A stretch of DNA of 64,000 bases, taken from the NCBI GenBank assembly GCA_947496375.1, contig CANMCY010000010.1, positions 16,162 to 80,161 of the forward strand, read 5' to 3'. The position numbers and the translations under genes are program-made. Below, one piece after another: positions 8,289-17,511 of the stretch; the stretch's first letter is position 1, and each line of letters opens with the position of its first letter. A model generated the notes under the pieces. The model saw only the letters and a list, made by a program, of their open reading frames with translations. It was not told where the DNA came from and ran no database searches. This DNA comes from Flavobacteriales bacterium. Its GTDB lineage: Bacteria; Bacteroidota; Bacteroidia; NS11-12g; UBA955.

Positions 8289-9245
8289 TCAAATCTTCAC
8301 CCTGTAACGCGTTTTATTCATGCTACCCATACTTTCGAAATACTGCATTTTCAGGCCCTTTTTCAAGTCTCTGCTGGCAGTAGCCGAAGAAATACTTTTA
8401 AATACATTCATGTAATCCTTGCGGCTAAAATCACTGAAACCCAGGGTAATAAAGTGTTCCAGTCGGTCATTATCGCTCATAATTCTGCCATTGAAGGCAA
8501 GCAGGTCTTGCAGCGATTGATCAATCACCTCTAGCATATATTCAATAAACGGGGTCGATTTTCCGGTTTTGTCGCTCAGTGCCAGCGATCTGTAATATGC
8601 GTCCTGCGTTTTTCTGACCAAGGTTTCGAAAGGTAAATATTCAAAAATAGGATAGCTGTCTACCAGGATTAAGGTTTGCCATAGCCTTCCCATTCTTCCA
8701 TTTCCATCGATAAACGGATGGATAAATTCCAGTTCATAGTGAAAAACACAGCTCTTAATGAGTGCAGGTTCCTCAGAATCATTCAAGTAGGCAAACAGGT
8801 CTTTCATCAAATGGGGAACATTTTCATGCGGCGGTGCAATATGCTCAACCTTGGTACCTTTCACGATGCCCACCCCTTTATTTCGATATTTTCCGGCATG
8901 CTCTACAAGACCTGTCATAAGTATTGCATGGGCTTTCAGGAAGCTTTTTTTCGATGTATAGCGATATGTATGAAGCTGCTCGTAAACCTGTATCGCGTTT
9001 AAAACCTCAAGCACATCTTTGCGTGGGCCAACTACTCTTTTGTTTTCAATCAATGCTGTAATTTGTTCCTCGGTCAGCGTATTGCCTTCAATCTGTAGCG
9101 AGGAATGGATGGTTTTGATTCGGCTCTTTTTGAGCAACTCCGGCGATTTCCTGTATAAATGCGTTGCATTGACCATGCCTATCTTCTCCGAAATGGAACT
9201 GATGAAATCCATTATCCGCGGGGTAATATCATAGGGCGGTTTCAT
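8289..9245 (-). CDS. Fic-domain protein adenylyltransferase, class II, with winged helix
   Basis: The 318-residue protein has an N-terminal Fic_N region with the inhibitory motif [S/T]xxxE[G/N] (Ser49 to Gly54, SLQIEG). The Fic core follows with the complete motif HPFIDGNGRMGR (176-187), and a C-terminal winged-helix segment. Fic enzymes transfer AMP, or more rarely other groups, to target protein hydroxyls; in class II enzymes the N-terminal helix blocks ATP until it is released. Stand-alone Fic proteins have been linked to phage defence and toxin-like roles. No antitoxin partner gene is adjacent. A repeated element abuts its start codon. Confidence 0.9.
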   Translation of the reverse strand: MKPPYDITPRIMDFISSISEKIGMVNATHLYRKSPELLKKSRIKTIHSSLQIEGNTLTEEQITALIENKRVVGPRKDVLEVLNAIQVYEQLHTYRYTSKKSFLKAHAILMTGLVEHAGKYRNKGVGIVKGTKVEHIAPPHENVPHLMKDLFAYLNDSEEPALIKSCVFHYELEFIHPFIDGNGRMGRLWQTLILVDSYPIFEYLPFETLVRKTQDAYYRSLALSDKTGKSTPFIEYMLEVIDQSLQDLLAFNGRIMSDNDRLEHFITLGFSDFSRKDYMNVFKSISSATASRDLKKGLKMQYFESMGSMNKTRYRVKI

Positions 9246-9276
9246 TTGATAGTATCATTTGATAGCATCAAAGATA
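9242..9276 (-). promoter_or_regulatory. Putative promoter and operator of the fic gene
   Basis: TCATTTGATAGTA (9242-9254) and TCATTTGATAGCA (9255-9267) are 13-base tandem copies that start inside the fic start codon. Next to them TTTGAT and ATCAAA (9259-9264 and 9267-9272) form an inverted repeat. A minus-strand TATCTTTG box (9276-9269) matches the Bacteroidota -7 element. The arrangement suggests autoregulation by the protein's winged helix; this is an inference. Confidence 0.5.
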
Positions 9277-9367
9277 ATATTTTTTAACCATGGTACTGAT
9301 TTTAACACCAAGTTGTTGCGAAAAATGACTTTGCCATGTGCACATTCCGTGGTTACTTTGAACATTG

Positions 9368-9991
9368 ATGCGCAAAACCATTGGTATATTGCTGAGTGTA
9401 TGTCTTTTTTGGGCGTGCAACAGCCCTTCCGAAGATCAATCAAAAGGTAAAGATTCCTCCCAAACAGCCAAGCCGGCGGATACCGTCAACACCCAACAGC
9501 CGGAGGTAGTTCAGGCAGACGAACATACACTCACCGACAAAATAGCACTGCAGAGTATGCACCTGCTGGGCAAGGAAGTGCAGTGCAGATACGCGGAAAC
9601 TCCTGAGCGACTTAAAGAACTGCTGCCCGGTATCATGCAGGCCATCAGCGATAGCAAGGCCGTTATTACAGGCAGCTACCACATTGTTTTGACCGAAACC
9701 CCTGATGCATCCAAACCAACCCGCATTTTTATCGGCATACCCATTCAAAAACCGCTAAAAGCCAATGGCATGAATCTATACACCATCCCTGCGGGAAAAT
9801 ACCTGCGCCGGCAGTGTGCGGCCGAGCCGGGCAAATCTCTGTCGGTTCATCAGGGAATGATGACCATGTCCAATGGCAAGCTGAAACAAAAAGCAGGATT
9901 ACCCATTATAGAAAAATACGCCGAAACCCGCAATGATGAAATGACCAGCGTAATTAGCAAAGCCACGTTTTATTATACGTTAACCCAATAA
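9368..9991 (+). CDS. Lipoprotein with GyrI-like small-molecule-binding domain
   Basis: The product starts MRKTIGILLSVCLFWACN, a lipoprotein signal with the lipidation cysteine in LFWAC, then a Ser/Thr/Pro/Gln linker. The remaining part resembles the GyrI-like/effector-binding fold seen at the C-terminus of BmrR-type regulators: VITGSYHIVLTETPD, IFIGIPI and YTIPAGKYLRR. With no DNA-binding domain and a lipid anchor it is more likely a periplasmic or envelope ligand-binding protein. The start is ATG at 9368; a TTG lies just before it. It is transcribed away from fic. Family call moderate. Confidence 0.65.
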   Translation: MRKTIGILLSVCLFWACNSPSEDQSKGKDSSQTAKPADTVNTQQPEVVQADEHTLTDKIALQSMHLLGKEVQCRYAETPERLKELLPGIMQAISDSKAVITGSYHIVLTETPDASKPTRIFIGIPIQKPLKANGMNLYTIPAGKYLRRQCAAEPGKSLSVHQGMMTMSNGKLKQKAGLPIIEKYAETRNDEMTSVISKATFYYTLTQ

Positions 9992-10001
9992 CAGCTGCTG
10001 G

Positions 10002-10033
10002 TTTGTAATTTTCCTCCTTTTTCACTATATTTG
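10002..10033 (+). promoter_or_regulatory. Bacteroidota promoter for the kelch-xse operon
   Basis: TTTG (10002-10005), a 20-base spacer and TATATTTG (10026-10033) are a full match to the consensus. The start codon follows at 10042, leaving only a very short leader. Confidence 0.75.
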
Positions 10034-10041
10034 ATAGTTAT

Positions 10042-11238
10042 ATGTTCAGGTTCATATTAGCGCTACTTTTGATGGTCTGTGTAAGGCCTTCAGCCGCTCA
10101 AATCGCTTGGACGCCAAAAGCTAACTTTCCGCTCACAGGTCGTGTAGCGGCCGCACAGTTTACCCTCGACGGTTTTGCATACATTGTTGGAGGAATAGAT
10201 CCTACGGGTTACCGACGCGATGTATGGATGTACAATCCAAATATAGACAGCTGGATGCAAAAAAATCCTTTTCCGGGAACAGAAAGGGCTGAATCTGCAG
10301 CCTTTGTCATTGACGGTTTTGCCTATGTAGGTGGAGGAGTAACCCTTGGAAGTCATTTTCGTGATTTTTACCGGTATAATCCAAAAACGGATGCATGGAC
10401 CCGTATTGCAGATTTACCGATTGACTGGAGGGCTGCAAACGCATTTACAATAGACTCGCTGGGATATGTTATGGGCGGAATGGCAGGTGATGGCAGTGCA
10501 AACAAGCATTTCTATGCGTACAACCCACGCAGTAATGCTTGGCAGCGTAAAAAAGATTTTCCGGGAACACCCCGATTCTATCCTTTCATGGTCAACATGA
10601 ATAAGAAAGGCTATGTAATGGGAGGATTTATAAGGGGTGCGCATTTTAATGACTTTTATGCATATGACCCTTCAACAGATAGCTGGAATTCCCTGCCATA
10701 TTTCGGCGGTGTTCCTAGGGTTTCTCCTGCAGGTTTTGTGATTGGCAATACAATCTTTGTAGGCAATGGGCGTAACAATGGCATCCACTTTCAAGATTGG
10801 TGGATATACCAAAATCAAACAAACACCTGGAAACAAATAATAAATTATCCTGAGGATTTCTCCTATGGCACAATCGGATTTTCCATTGGTAACAAAGGAT
10901 ATTGTGGCCTGGGTCAGAGCAGCAAAGTTGGATTGCGTTATTCAAACAGTTTATTTTCATTTACCGACACCGGTTTGGTGAATTCTGACCCCATTCCCGA
11001 ACTAGAATCCTATCATGTTTTCGGTACGCGGGATATCGTTTTTAAAAATGTTTCCGAAACGGTTAAATATTCTCTGATTGATGCTACAGGAAGGTACGTT
11101 ATAAAAAACAAAATCATTACTCAGGACAAGATTGAAACAATGCCCATAATTAGTACTGCTATTTACAATGTGAGTATTGAGCATCGCGGTCGTCGTTTTT
11201 CCTATAAACTTTTTTACCCACCCGACATCACACTATGA
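10042..11238 (+). CDS. Secreted six-bladed kelch beta-propeller protein
   Basis: The 398-residue protein has a signal peptide (MFRFILALLLMVCVRPSAAQ) and six kelch-type repeats, each with an aromatic-x-x-G-G core (for example AYIVGG, AYVGGG, GYVMGG twice) followed by DxWxY-like strands. The last 70 or so residues look like a T9SS sorting domain, weaker than that of the DUF1501 protein. Kelch propellers usually bind proteins or sugars; no enzyme motif is seen. Its stop overlaps the xseA ATG (ATGA). Codon use is somewhat more AT-rich than that of xseA, suggesting it joined the operon later. Confidence 0.82.
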   Translation: MFRFILALLLMVCVRPSAAQIAWTPKANFPLTGRVAAAQFTLDGFAYIVGGIDPTGYRRDVWMYNPNIDSWMQKNPFPGTERAESAAFVIDGFAYVGGGVTLGSHFRDFYRYNPKTDAWTRIADLPIDWRAANAFTIDSLGYVMGGMAGDGSANKHFYAYNPRSNAWQRKKDFPGTPRFYPFMVNMNKKGYVMGGFIRGAHFNDFYAYDPSTDSWNSLPYFGGVPRVSPAGFVIGNTIFVGNGRNNGIHFQDWWIYQNQTNTWKQIINYPEDFSYGTIGFSIGNKGYCGLGQSSKVGLRYSNSLFSFTDTGLVNSDPIPELESYHVFGTRDIVFKNVSETVKYSLIDATGRYVIKNKIITQDKIETMPIISTAIYNVSIEHRGRRFSYKLFYPPDITL

Positions 11239-12434
11239 AACCCTGGATGAACCTTTCCGACCTGATGGGAGGCGTTCGCAGGGCCCTGGAAGCGGGTTTT
11301 AACGGACACACCTTCCGCATAATCGCAGAAACTACCGACGTAAAGATTTATCACAACCGGCAATATGTTTTTCTTAACCTGATTGAAAAACAGGGCACCG
11401 AAATTGCTGCAGCCGCAGGTGCCGTAATCTGGCGCGATCATTTTCACCTGATTAAAGAATTTGAAAATATCACGGGCATTGCCTTCGAACAAAACCTGCA
11501 GGTGGTGCTGGAGGTGGAAATTCAGTTCCATGAGCGTTATGGCCTACGGCTAAATATTGTTGACATTGACACTGCCTACACATTAGGCAAAATGGAACAG
11601 GAACGGGAAAAAGTACTCCGCAAGCTGGCCTTCGAAGTACCGCACCTGGTTTGGCTGGAGGATGGTGATTACATTTCGGCCAACCAATTGCTGAATAAAT
11701 CACTCGTGATGCAACGTGTAGCCCTAATTGCCGCTCCAGGCAGCGACGGCCGCAGGGATTTTCTGAAGGAATTGCAAGACAACACCTGGAACATTGCATA
11801 CGAAGTGGAAGAATTCCCGGCCTCTGTGCAGGGACAAAATGCCGCAGGGGAGCTGCTGAGACAGCTTAAAACCATCATTTCCAGGGCCGCTGAATTTGAC
11901 GTAATCGCCATGGTGCGAGGCGGGGGCAGCAATACCGACCTCACCGCTTTTGACGATTATGAGCTTGCCAAGACTATCGCCGATTGTCCCAAACCCCTAC
12001 TCACCGGCATCGGCCATGACCGCAATATCAGCGTGGCTGACGTAGTGGGCCACACCATGCTGAAAACCCCCACTCGTTGCGCTGCTGCCATTACCGAACA
12101 CAATATCGCTTTTCTGGGTTGGCTTCAGGATAGCCAAAGCCGCGTAGCCAATGCGGCTAACCGCTTTTTTGAACACGGAAAACAACAGGCAAACGATGCC
12201 GCACGCCGACTGAAAACCGCCGCTTCCTGGTTGCTGGAATCAGAAAAAAACAAACTTTTGCAGGCAGAAAAATACCTGGATATGCTGCAACCGGCCAAAA
12301 CCCTTGAAATGGGATATGCACTTATTTCGAAAAATGGTCACATTGTAACCTCACACAAAGAAGTTTTAGAAAACGATAACATAGAAATTCGCTTTTCAGA
12401 CGGATATTCGCATGCTTTGATTACCCCCAAATGA
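11235..12434 (+). CDS. xseA: Exodeoxyribonuclease VII large subunit XseA
   Basis: The 399-residue sequence carries the XseA core GSDGRRDFLKEL, then AMVRGGGSNTDLTAFDDYELAKTIADCPKP and TGIGHDRNISVADVV, followed by a coiled-coil C-terminal part. With XseB it degrades single-stranded DNA from either end. The N-terminal OB-fold segment is relatively divergent. It overlaps the kelch gene by four bases and xseB by four bases, so the three are coupled. Confidence 0.93.
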   Translation: MKPWMNLSDLMGGVRRALEAGFNGHTFRIIAETTDVKIYHNRQYVFLNLIEKQGTEIAAAAGAVIWRDHFHLIKEFENITGIAFEQNLQVVLEVEIQFHERYGLRLNIVDIDTAYTLGKMEQEREKVLRKLAFEVPHLVWLEDGDYISANQLLNKSLVMQRVALIAAPGSDGRRDFLKELQDNTWNIAYEVEEFPASVQGQNAAGELLRQLKTIISRAAEFDVIAMVRGGGSNTDLTAFDDYELAKTIADCPKPLLTGIGHDRNISVADVVGHTMLKTPTRCAAAITEHNIAFLGWLQDSQSRVANAANRFFEHGKQQANDAARRLKTAASWLLESEKNKLLQAEKYLDMLQPAKTLEMGYALISKNGHIVTSHKEVLENDNIEIRFSDGYSHALITPK

Positions 12435-12622
12435 CAACTAACGATACTTTTTCTTACGAAGCGGCTAAAAAGCGGCTTGAAATCATCATGAAAGACCTGG
12501 AAAGCGGCAAAGTCGGTATTGATGATTTGGAGGCAACCCTAAATGAGGCCAAGGAGCTGATTCAGAAATCATTGAAAAAACTCACGGAAACCGAGAAAAT
12601 CATCAAAAATTGGGAAGCTTAA
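12431..12622 (+). CDS. xseB: Exodeoxyribonuclease VII small subunit XseB
   Basis: The 63-residue protein has the standard XseB pattern: SYEAAKKRLEIIMKDLESG, a short turn with the conserved LE pair, then a second helix ending in LTETEKII. Several copies coil around the XseA helical stalk to form the active nuclease. It overlaps xseA by four bases and the next gene by 13, as in a tight operon. Confidence 0.93.
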   Translation: MTTNDTFSYEAAKKRLEIIMKDLESGKVGIDDLEATLNEAKELIQKSLKKLTETEKIIKNWEA

Positions 12623-13506
12623 CCCCACTAAAACCCGGTGACAACGTTGCGCTTATTGCACCTGCCAGGGCAGTAAGCAAAAAAGAAATGCATGCATTTG
12701 CTGCTTGGTGCAGCAAACACAAACTGATTTTGCAGCAGGGAAAGCACCTCTATGGTCGTCATCATCAGTTCTCCGGCACTGCAGAGGAACGTGCCGCAGA
12801 TTTGCGCGAAGCATGGCAAAACCCAGAAATTAAAGCCATCTTTTGCGCACGTGGTGGATACGGATGTGTTCAATTACTCGATTTACTTGCCGATCTTGAC
12901 TGGACTGCAACCCCAAAATGGCTGGTGGGTTTTAGCGACATTACCACCCTGCACCTGCATCTCAACAAACTGGGGATTCCTACCCTACATGGACCCATGG
13001 CCATCCATTGGGGTATTCAACACGAATTCACCGAGGAAAACATCACGCGTGTGGAGAATGCATTATTCAAGCTTGAAGTGGATATCGACAATGCCCAATC
13101 TTTAGCGGATTACCAAATAAGCTTTAAAGGCCGACTGTTGGGCGGAAACCTGAGTCTGCTGTATGCCGCTCTGGGAACCCCGGAACAACCCGACACCGAA
13201 AACGCAGTTTTGTTTCTGGAAGACCTGGATGAATACCTGTACCATATAGACCGAATGATGATGGCATTGAAACGGGCCGGGTTGCTGAAAAACCTGTCGG
13301 GCATGATTGTTGGAGGCATGACCGACATGAAAGACAATGCAATTCCCTTTGGTTTGACGGCAAAAAAAATCATCCAGAACCACACGGCCGGATATGATTA
13401 TCCCGTAGTTTTTAACTTTCCTGCCGGGCATACGCCAAAAAATGCTTGTTTAATCATGGGTGCTGAATGTACTTTTGAAAACGGAAAACTTAGCCAGCAG
13501 CTGTAA
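12610..13506 (+). CDS. LD-carboxypeptidase (S66 family, LdcA-like)
   Basis: The 298-residue protein matches peptidase family S66. It has the opening LKPGDNVALIAPA, CARGGYG near residue 80, the nucleophile serine in VGFSDIT (Ser109), the FLEDLDEYLYHIDRMM block and a C-terminal histidine region (PAGHTPKN). LdcA enzymes remove the terminal D-alanine from tetrapeptides in cytoplasmic peptidoglycan recycling. The frame opens at TTG 12610 inside xseB, which puts the conserved LKPGD block at the N-terminus; no better ATG exists nearby. Confidence 0.88.
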   Translation: MGSLTPLKPGDNVALIAPARAVSKKEMHAFAAWCSKHKLILQQGKHLYGRHHQFSGTAEERAADLREAWQNPEIKAIFCARGGYGCVQLLDLLADLDWTATPKWLVGFSDITTLHLHLNKLGIPTLHGPMAIHWGIQHEFTEENITRVENALFKLEVDIDNAQSLADYQISFKGRLLGGNLSLLYAALGTPEQPDTENAVLFLEDLDEYLYHIDRMMMALKRAGLLKNLSGMIVGGMTDMKDNAIPFGLTAKKIIQNHTAGYDYPVVFNFPAGHTPKNACLIMGAECTFENGKLSQQL

Positions 13507-13509
13507 CCC

Positions 13510-14007
13510 ATGATATCCCGCGAAACCTATATTGAACTCACCAAATTCGGCATCGTGGGTGTACTTTGTTTTGGGCTGGACCTCAACATTTACTATGGAT
13601 TAACCACACTGCCATGGATACCCACGTTCATTGCTAAATCCATCAGTGTGGTATCATCTACCCTGTTTAACTACTACCTCAACAAATCCTGGACATGGGG
13701 CCAAAACAACCGCGATGCTAAACGATTTACACGCTACGTGGCCCTTTATAGCATCAGCGGTTTGCTGAATGTACTTTCCAACGAGCTTTTCCTGCAGTGG
13801 TTGCCTGACAATGAATTTCAGATGCTGATCATGCATACCGAACTGGCCATTCAAAAGCCGTTTTTCACCATCAAACTAGACAAATTCATCGCTGTCATTG
13901 GCGCCACACTGGTAGGCATGATGGTGAATTTTATCGGTCAAAAATGGTGGGTCTTCAAAGAGTCCGAAAAACCTTCCTTCCCCGAAGATTCAGGAGAAAT
14001 TCACTGA
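13510..14007 (+). CDS. GtrA family membrane protein
   Basis: The 165-residue protein has four hydrophobic segments and the GtrA motif at the start (TKFGIVGVLCFGLDLNIYY) with the NYYLNKSWTW segment after the second helix. GtrA-like flippases move lipid-linked sugars across the inner membrane or assist cell-envelope glycosylation. It begins three bases after the LD-carboxypeptidase stop, consistent with an envelope operon. Confidence 0.87.
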   Translation: MISRETYIELTKFGIVGVLCFGLDLNIYYGLTTLPWIPTFIAKSISVVSSTLFNYYLNKSWTWGQNNRDAKRFTRYVALYSISGLLNVLSNELFLQWLPDNEFQMLIMHTELAIQKPFFTIKLDKFIAVIGATLVGMMVNFIGQKWWVFKESEKPSFPEDSGEIH

Positions 14008-14057
14008 ACACCTTTTCCCGGCTCGATATTGGTATCAAATTTGTCTTTCCATTATCC

Positions 14058-14825
14058 ATGAACATACGTCATTTCATCATCGCCATTGCCGCTGTTTGCA
14101 TTTTACCGGCCTGCGATACCCTGAGTCAGCTGCCGGTGCAGGTGAATCTTCCCGCCGCAGAGAATGTTATACCCTCTCAGGCCGAAACCGCCTCAGGCCT
14201 CAAAGAAGCCCTGGTGAATGGCGTAAGCAAAGGCACCATAACCCTTAGTAAACCCGGTTCGTTTTTTCAAAATGTAGCCAGAAAAATCCTCTTACCCCAG
14301 GAAGTGCGCGAAATCGAGGGTAAAATCAGGAATAACGCCGTGCTGAATGCTGCCATTGGCGGACAACTTGACAAAGCGGTGAAAGCCATGAACGATGGCG
14401 CCGAAAATGCCATGGGCAAAGCCATGCCCATTTTCAAAGACGCCATCATGAATATGTCATTTTCCGACGCCATGGGAATACTTCGCGGTGGTAACGGGGC
14501 AGCCACCCAATACTTAAAAAACACCACTTCTACTGCTCTTCAACAGGCATTTAAACCCGTAATTCAGCAGGCATTGAATGATGTCAAAATCACAGAATAC
14601 TGGAACCCGATTATTCGTGAAATCAACAAGCCCCTCAACAAAACACTGCTAGGTATCAAACAAGACATCAATCCCGACCTGAACGCTTACGTGACCGAAA
14701 AAGCCACCATCGCCCTGTTTCAGGAAATTGAAACACAAGAAAACGCCATTCGCTCCAACCCGGTAGAAAGAACCACCGCCCTACTGAAAAAGGTGTTTAA
14801 CTACGCTGACAATCAAAAAAAGTGA
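14058..14825 (+). CDS. DUF4197 family lipoprotein
   Basis: From the ATG at 14058 the 255-residue product has a lipoprotein signal (MNIRHFIIAIAAVCILPAC) and then a DUF4197 domain: long helical segments with ASGLKEALVNGVSKG, NDGAENAMGKAMPIFKDAI and the FSDAMGILRGGNGAATQYL region. Family function is unknown; the lipid anchor places it in the envelope. The gap from gtrA is 50 bases. The frame is open further upstream, but only the chosen start gives a proper signal peptide. Confidence 0.85.
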   Translation: MNIRHFIIAIAAVCILPACDTLSQLPVQVNLPAAENVIPSQAETASGLKEALVNGVSKGTITLSKPGSFFQNVARKILLPQEVREIEGKIRNNAVLNAAIGGQLDKAVKAMNDGAENAMGKAMPIFKDAIMNMSFSDAMGILRGGNGAATQYLKNTTSTALQQAFKPVIQQALNDVKITEYWNPIIREINKPLNKTLLGIKQDINPDLNAYVTEKATIALFQEIETQENAIRSNPVERTTALLKKVFNYADNQKK

Positions 14826-14871
14826 TTCTCTCTCCACCTAATTACTACTGTTTTTTACGTATTTTTACCTC

Positions 14872-17511
14872 GTGAGAGGCCTTGTCTTCCCGGTTTTATT
14901 TTTCCTTTTGTGCCCTGCTCTTAAGGCACAGGATAAGGCGCTTTCCCGATACATCAGCTACACGGCCACATCGGTATCTTTTTCTACAGCCATTGCCGTT
15001 TTTGAACAAAAAACAGGCCTGCCTTTTCAATATGATGCGGCATTGTCACCACCTGCCGATAAAAAATTTAGTTTTAGCTATCAACAGGTGCGTGCATCCC
15101 ATGCATTGCAGGATTTTCTGGCATTGGCCGGTTTGCGGTATGAGGTACACAACGGACAGGTATTTTTAATGAAACGCCTACCGCAGAAGCCGGAAAATGG
15201 ATTTCGGGTTTCGGGAAGAATCCTGTCGGCAGGTAACGGCGAATTTGTGAGTGCTGCAGCCGTTGGCACACAGCAAAAACCCTTCATGACCACCACCTCA
15301 GAGGCCGGATTTTTTAGCTTGCTGTTGCCCCCGGGTATGCATATTCTGCAAATAACCTACCCCGGGTACCGCCCGATTTCTGACACCCTGCTCATAGACC
15401 GAGATTACAGTCTGCAGTATGAAATGGTAAAGGAAAATATAGCAATGGATGTGATTCACATTCAGGCGCTCAAAGGCAAGGGATTGCAATCAGTAATTCA
15501 GGGGCAGACAGACCAACACGAAATGAACCGCATACGCCTGAGCTGGATGCCGCAATTGCTGGGAGAGCCCGATGTGGTGCGCACCCTGAGCATGTTGCCC
15601 GGTGTGGTGGGTGGCAGTGAGGGCATGCTTGGAATGTATGTGCGCGGCGGCGCCGCAGACCAGAATCTGGTGCTGCTGGATGATGTACCCGTATTCAACA
15701 GCTACCATCTTTTTGGGGTGTTTTCTGTTTTCAATGATGATGCTCTGCGCTCTGCAAAACTTCTGAAAGGCAGCTTTCCCTCACGCTATGGTGGTCGCCT
15801 CAGCAGCGTAATTGCGGTACAAAGCAAAGAGGGAAATCGTGAAAAAATAAGCGGCATTGCCAATGTCGGGTTGCTTTCCGCACGGGTTTTTCTGGAAGGC
15901 CCTATCTGGAAAGACCGCACCACATTCACACTGTCCATGCGCCGCAGCTACATTGATTTTTTGGCCGGACAAGCCGCTACATTTCTCAACCTCAGCGACA
16001 GCATTAACCCCAGCAATCTCTATTATTTCTGGGATATAAACACCCGCATTACCCACCGATTTAGCAATAAGAGCCGCTTGAGCGCGGGCATATACGCCGG
16101 TCAGGATATTGGTGGCCTGAATGAATCTTCGAAAAACGAACAGTCCGATATCAGCACCAGTGAACGGAAAAAACAATTAACCGGCTGGGGAAATAGGGTG
16201 GCAGGCATTAAATGGAATTATCAGGCCAGAACCGGGCTTGAATGGGTTGCCAGAGCCCATATTACACGTTACGGTTACGAATATAGACGGGAGTTTTCGT
16301 TTACCAGGGCAAGTAAATTTAATCCGCAAACCGATGTGGACGATTTCACTCGCTATGAGCTGGACAATGGCATACAGGATATGGAAGCGGCGTGGGAAAT
16401 GCGAATGCGCATTAAACCCGGCTGGGTATGGGAGCAAGGCATTGGGGTGGCCAATCACCGGTTTATACCCGGCAACCGCAAACTATATAGCCGCATCAAC
16501 AATACCGAAAGTGAACTGGTCTTCAACGATGCCCGCCTGGACGTGCCTGAGTACTTCACCTACACTGAGTTTCAATACAATGGAAACCGGCGTTGGTCGG
16601 GTTCTGCCGGTCTGCGCTTGGGCAGTTATAAACTGCCGGACCCCTATTTATTTGTAATGCCGGAGCCCAGACTAAACCTCAGGTATCGGCTGGGAAACAA
16701 CCGCTTTCTGCATGCCTCAGCCACCCGCAACCGCCAGTTTTTCCACCTGCTAACCAATTTATCGCTGGGATTGCCCGGCGATATATGGGTACCCAGCAAT
16801 CGCCAGTTTCAACCCGGAAAGGCCGACCAGCTGAGTTTGGGGTACGCCCGAAGCAAAACCACCTGGTCATTCAGTTCAGAGGTGTTTTACCGCAGTTTTA
16901 GCCACATACTGGAGTATAAAGACAATGCCGGATACGTAACATCCGGAAAAAACTGGGAAGATGCCGTTACCGCCGGGAACGGAGAGGCCTACGGGCTGGA
17001 AATACTGCTGGAAAAAACCACCGGAAAACTCAATGGGTGGGTGGCCTATACCCTAATGCGCAATAACCGATGGTTCAAAGACCTGAACCAGGGTCATGTG
17101 TTCCCCGCCCGGTATGACCGCAGACACAACCTATATGCTGCCGGTGTTTACCACTGGAAACCCCACATTGACATCAATGCTGCTTGGACCTACAACAGCG
17201 GTTTTGCCTATACTTTACCGGTCGCTGTCTATACCTCTCCCACACCCAATGACCCTTACCGCGATATTTTTATTTACGGAAGCCGCAATAACGCCCGTGC
17301 AGCCGACAATCACCGCCTTGATATCAGCATCACCATGGAAAAACAACGCAAGGGTTACATCAGGCACTGGACCCTCGGCGTATTCAATGTTTACAACCGC
17401 TTTAACCCTTTTTACATAACGCCGGGTTTTGATAAACTTGGCAACCGCAAACTGTATCAGGTGAGCATGCTGCCGTTGTTGCCCAACATCAGCTATAAAA
17501 TTACGTTTTGA
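14872..17511 (+). CDS. TonB-dependent receptor with STN and carboxypeptidase-like N-terminal domains
   Basis: The 879-residue protein starts at GTG and has a signal peptide. An STN domain (about 30-100; SFSTAIAVFEQKTGLPFQY) typical of anti-sigma-signalling receptors comes next. A carboxypeptidase-regulatory-like domain follows (about 110-190), then the plug (VVRTLSMLPGVVGG, MYVRGGAADQNLVLLDDVPV) and a C-terminal beta-barrel ending in aromatic F. It imports an unknown ligand across the outer membrane with TonB energy. Its stop overlaps the DUF4249 gene. An STN domain predicts a partner anti-sigma/sigma pair, but none is adjacent. Confidence 0.92.
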   Translation: MRGLVFPVLFFLLCPALKAQDKALSRYISYTATSVSFSTAIAVFEQKTGLPFQYDAALSPPADKKFSFSYQQVRASHALQDFLALAGLRYEVHNGQVFLMKRLPQKPENGFRVSGRILSAGNGEFVSAAAVGTQQKPFMTTTSEAGFFSLLLPPGMHILQITYPGYRPISDTLLIDRDYSLQYEMVKENIAMDVIHIQALKGKGLQSVIQGQTDQHEMNRIRLSWMPQLLGEPDVVRTLSMLPGVVGGSEGMLGMYVRGGAADQNLVLLDDVPVFNSYHLFGVFSVFNDDALRSAKLLKGSFPSRYGGRLSSVIAVQSKEGNREKISGIANVGLLSARVFLEGPIWKDRTTFTLSMRRSYIDFLAGQAATFLNLSDSINPSNLYYFWDINTRITHRFSNKSRLSAGIYAGQDIGGLNESSKNEQSDISTSERKKQLTGWGNRVAGIKWNYQARTGLEWVARAHITRYGYEYRREFSFTRASKFNPQTDVDDFTRYELDNGIQDMEAAWEMRMRIKPGWVWEQGIGVANHRFIPGNRKLYSRINNTESELVFNDARLDVPEYFTYTEFQYNGNRRWSGSAGLRLGSYKLPDPYLFVMPEPRLNLRYRLGNNRFLHASATRNRQFFHLLTNLSLGLPGDIWVPSNRQFQPGKADQLSLGYARSKTTWSFSSEVFYRSFSHILEYKDNAGYVTSGKNWEDAVTAGNGEAYGLEILLEKTTGKLNGWVAYTLMRNNRWFKDLNQGHVFPARYDRRHNLYAAGVYHWKPHIDINAAWTYNSGFAYTLPVAVYTSPTPNDPYRDIFIYGSRNNARAADNHRLDISITMEKQRKGYIRHWTLGVFNVYNRFNPFYITPGFDKLGNRKLYQVSMLPLLPNISYKITF

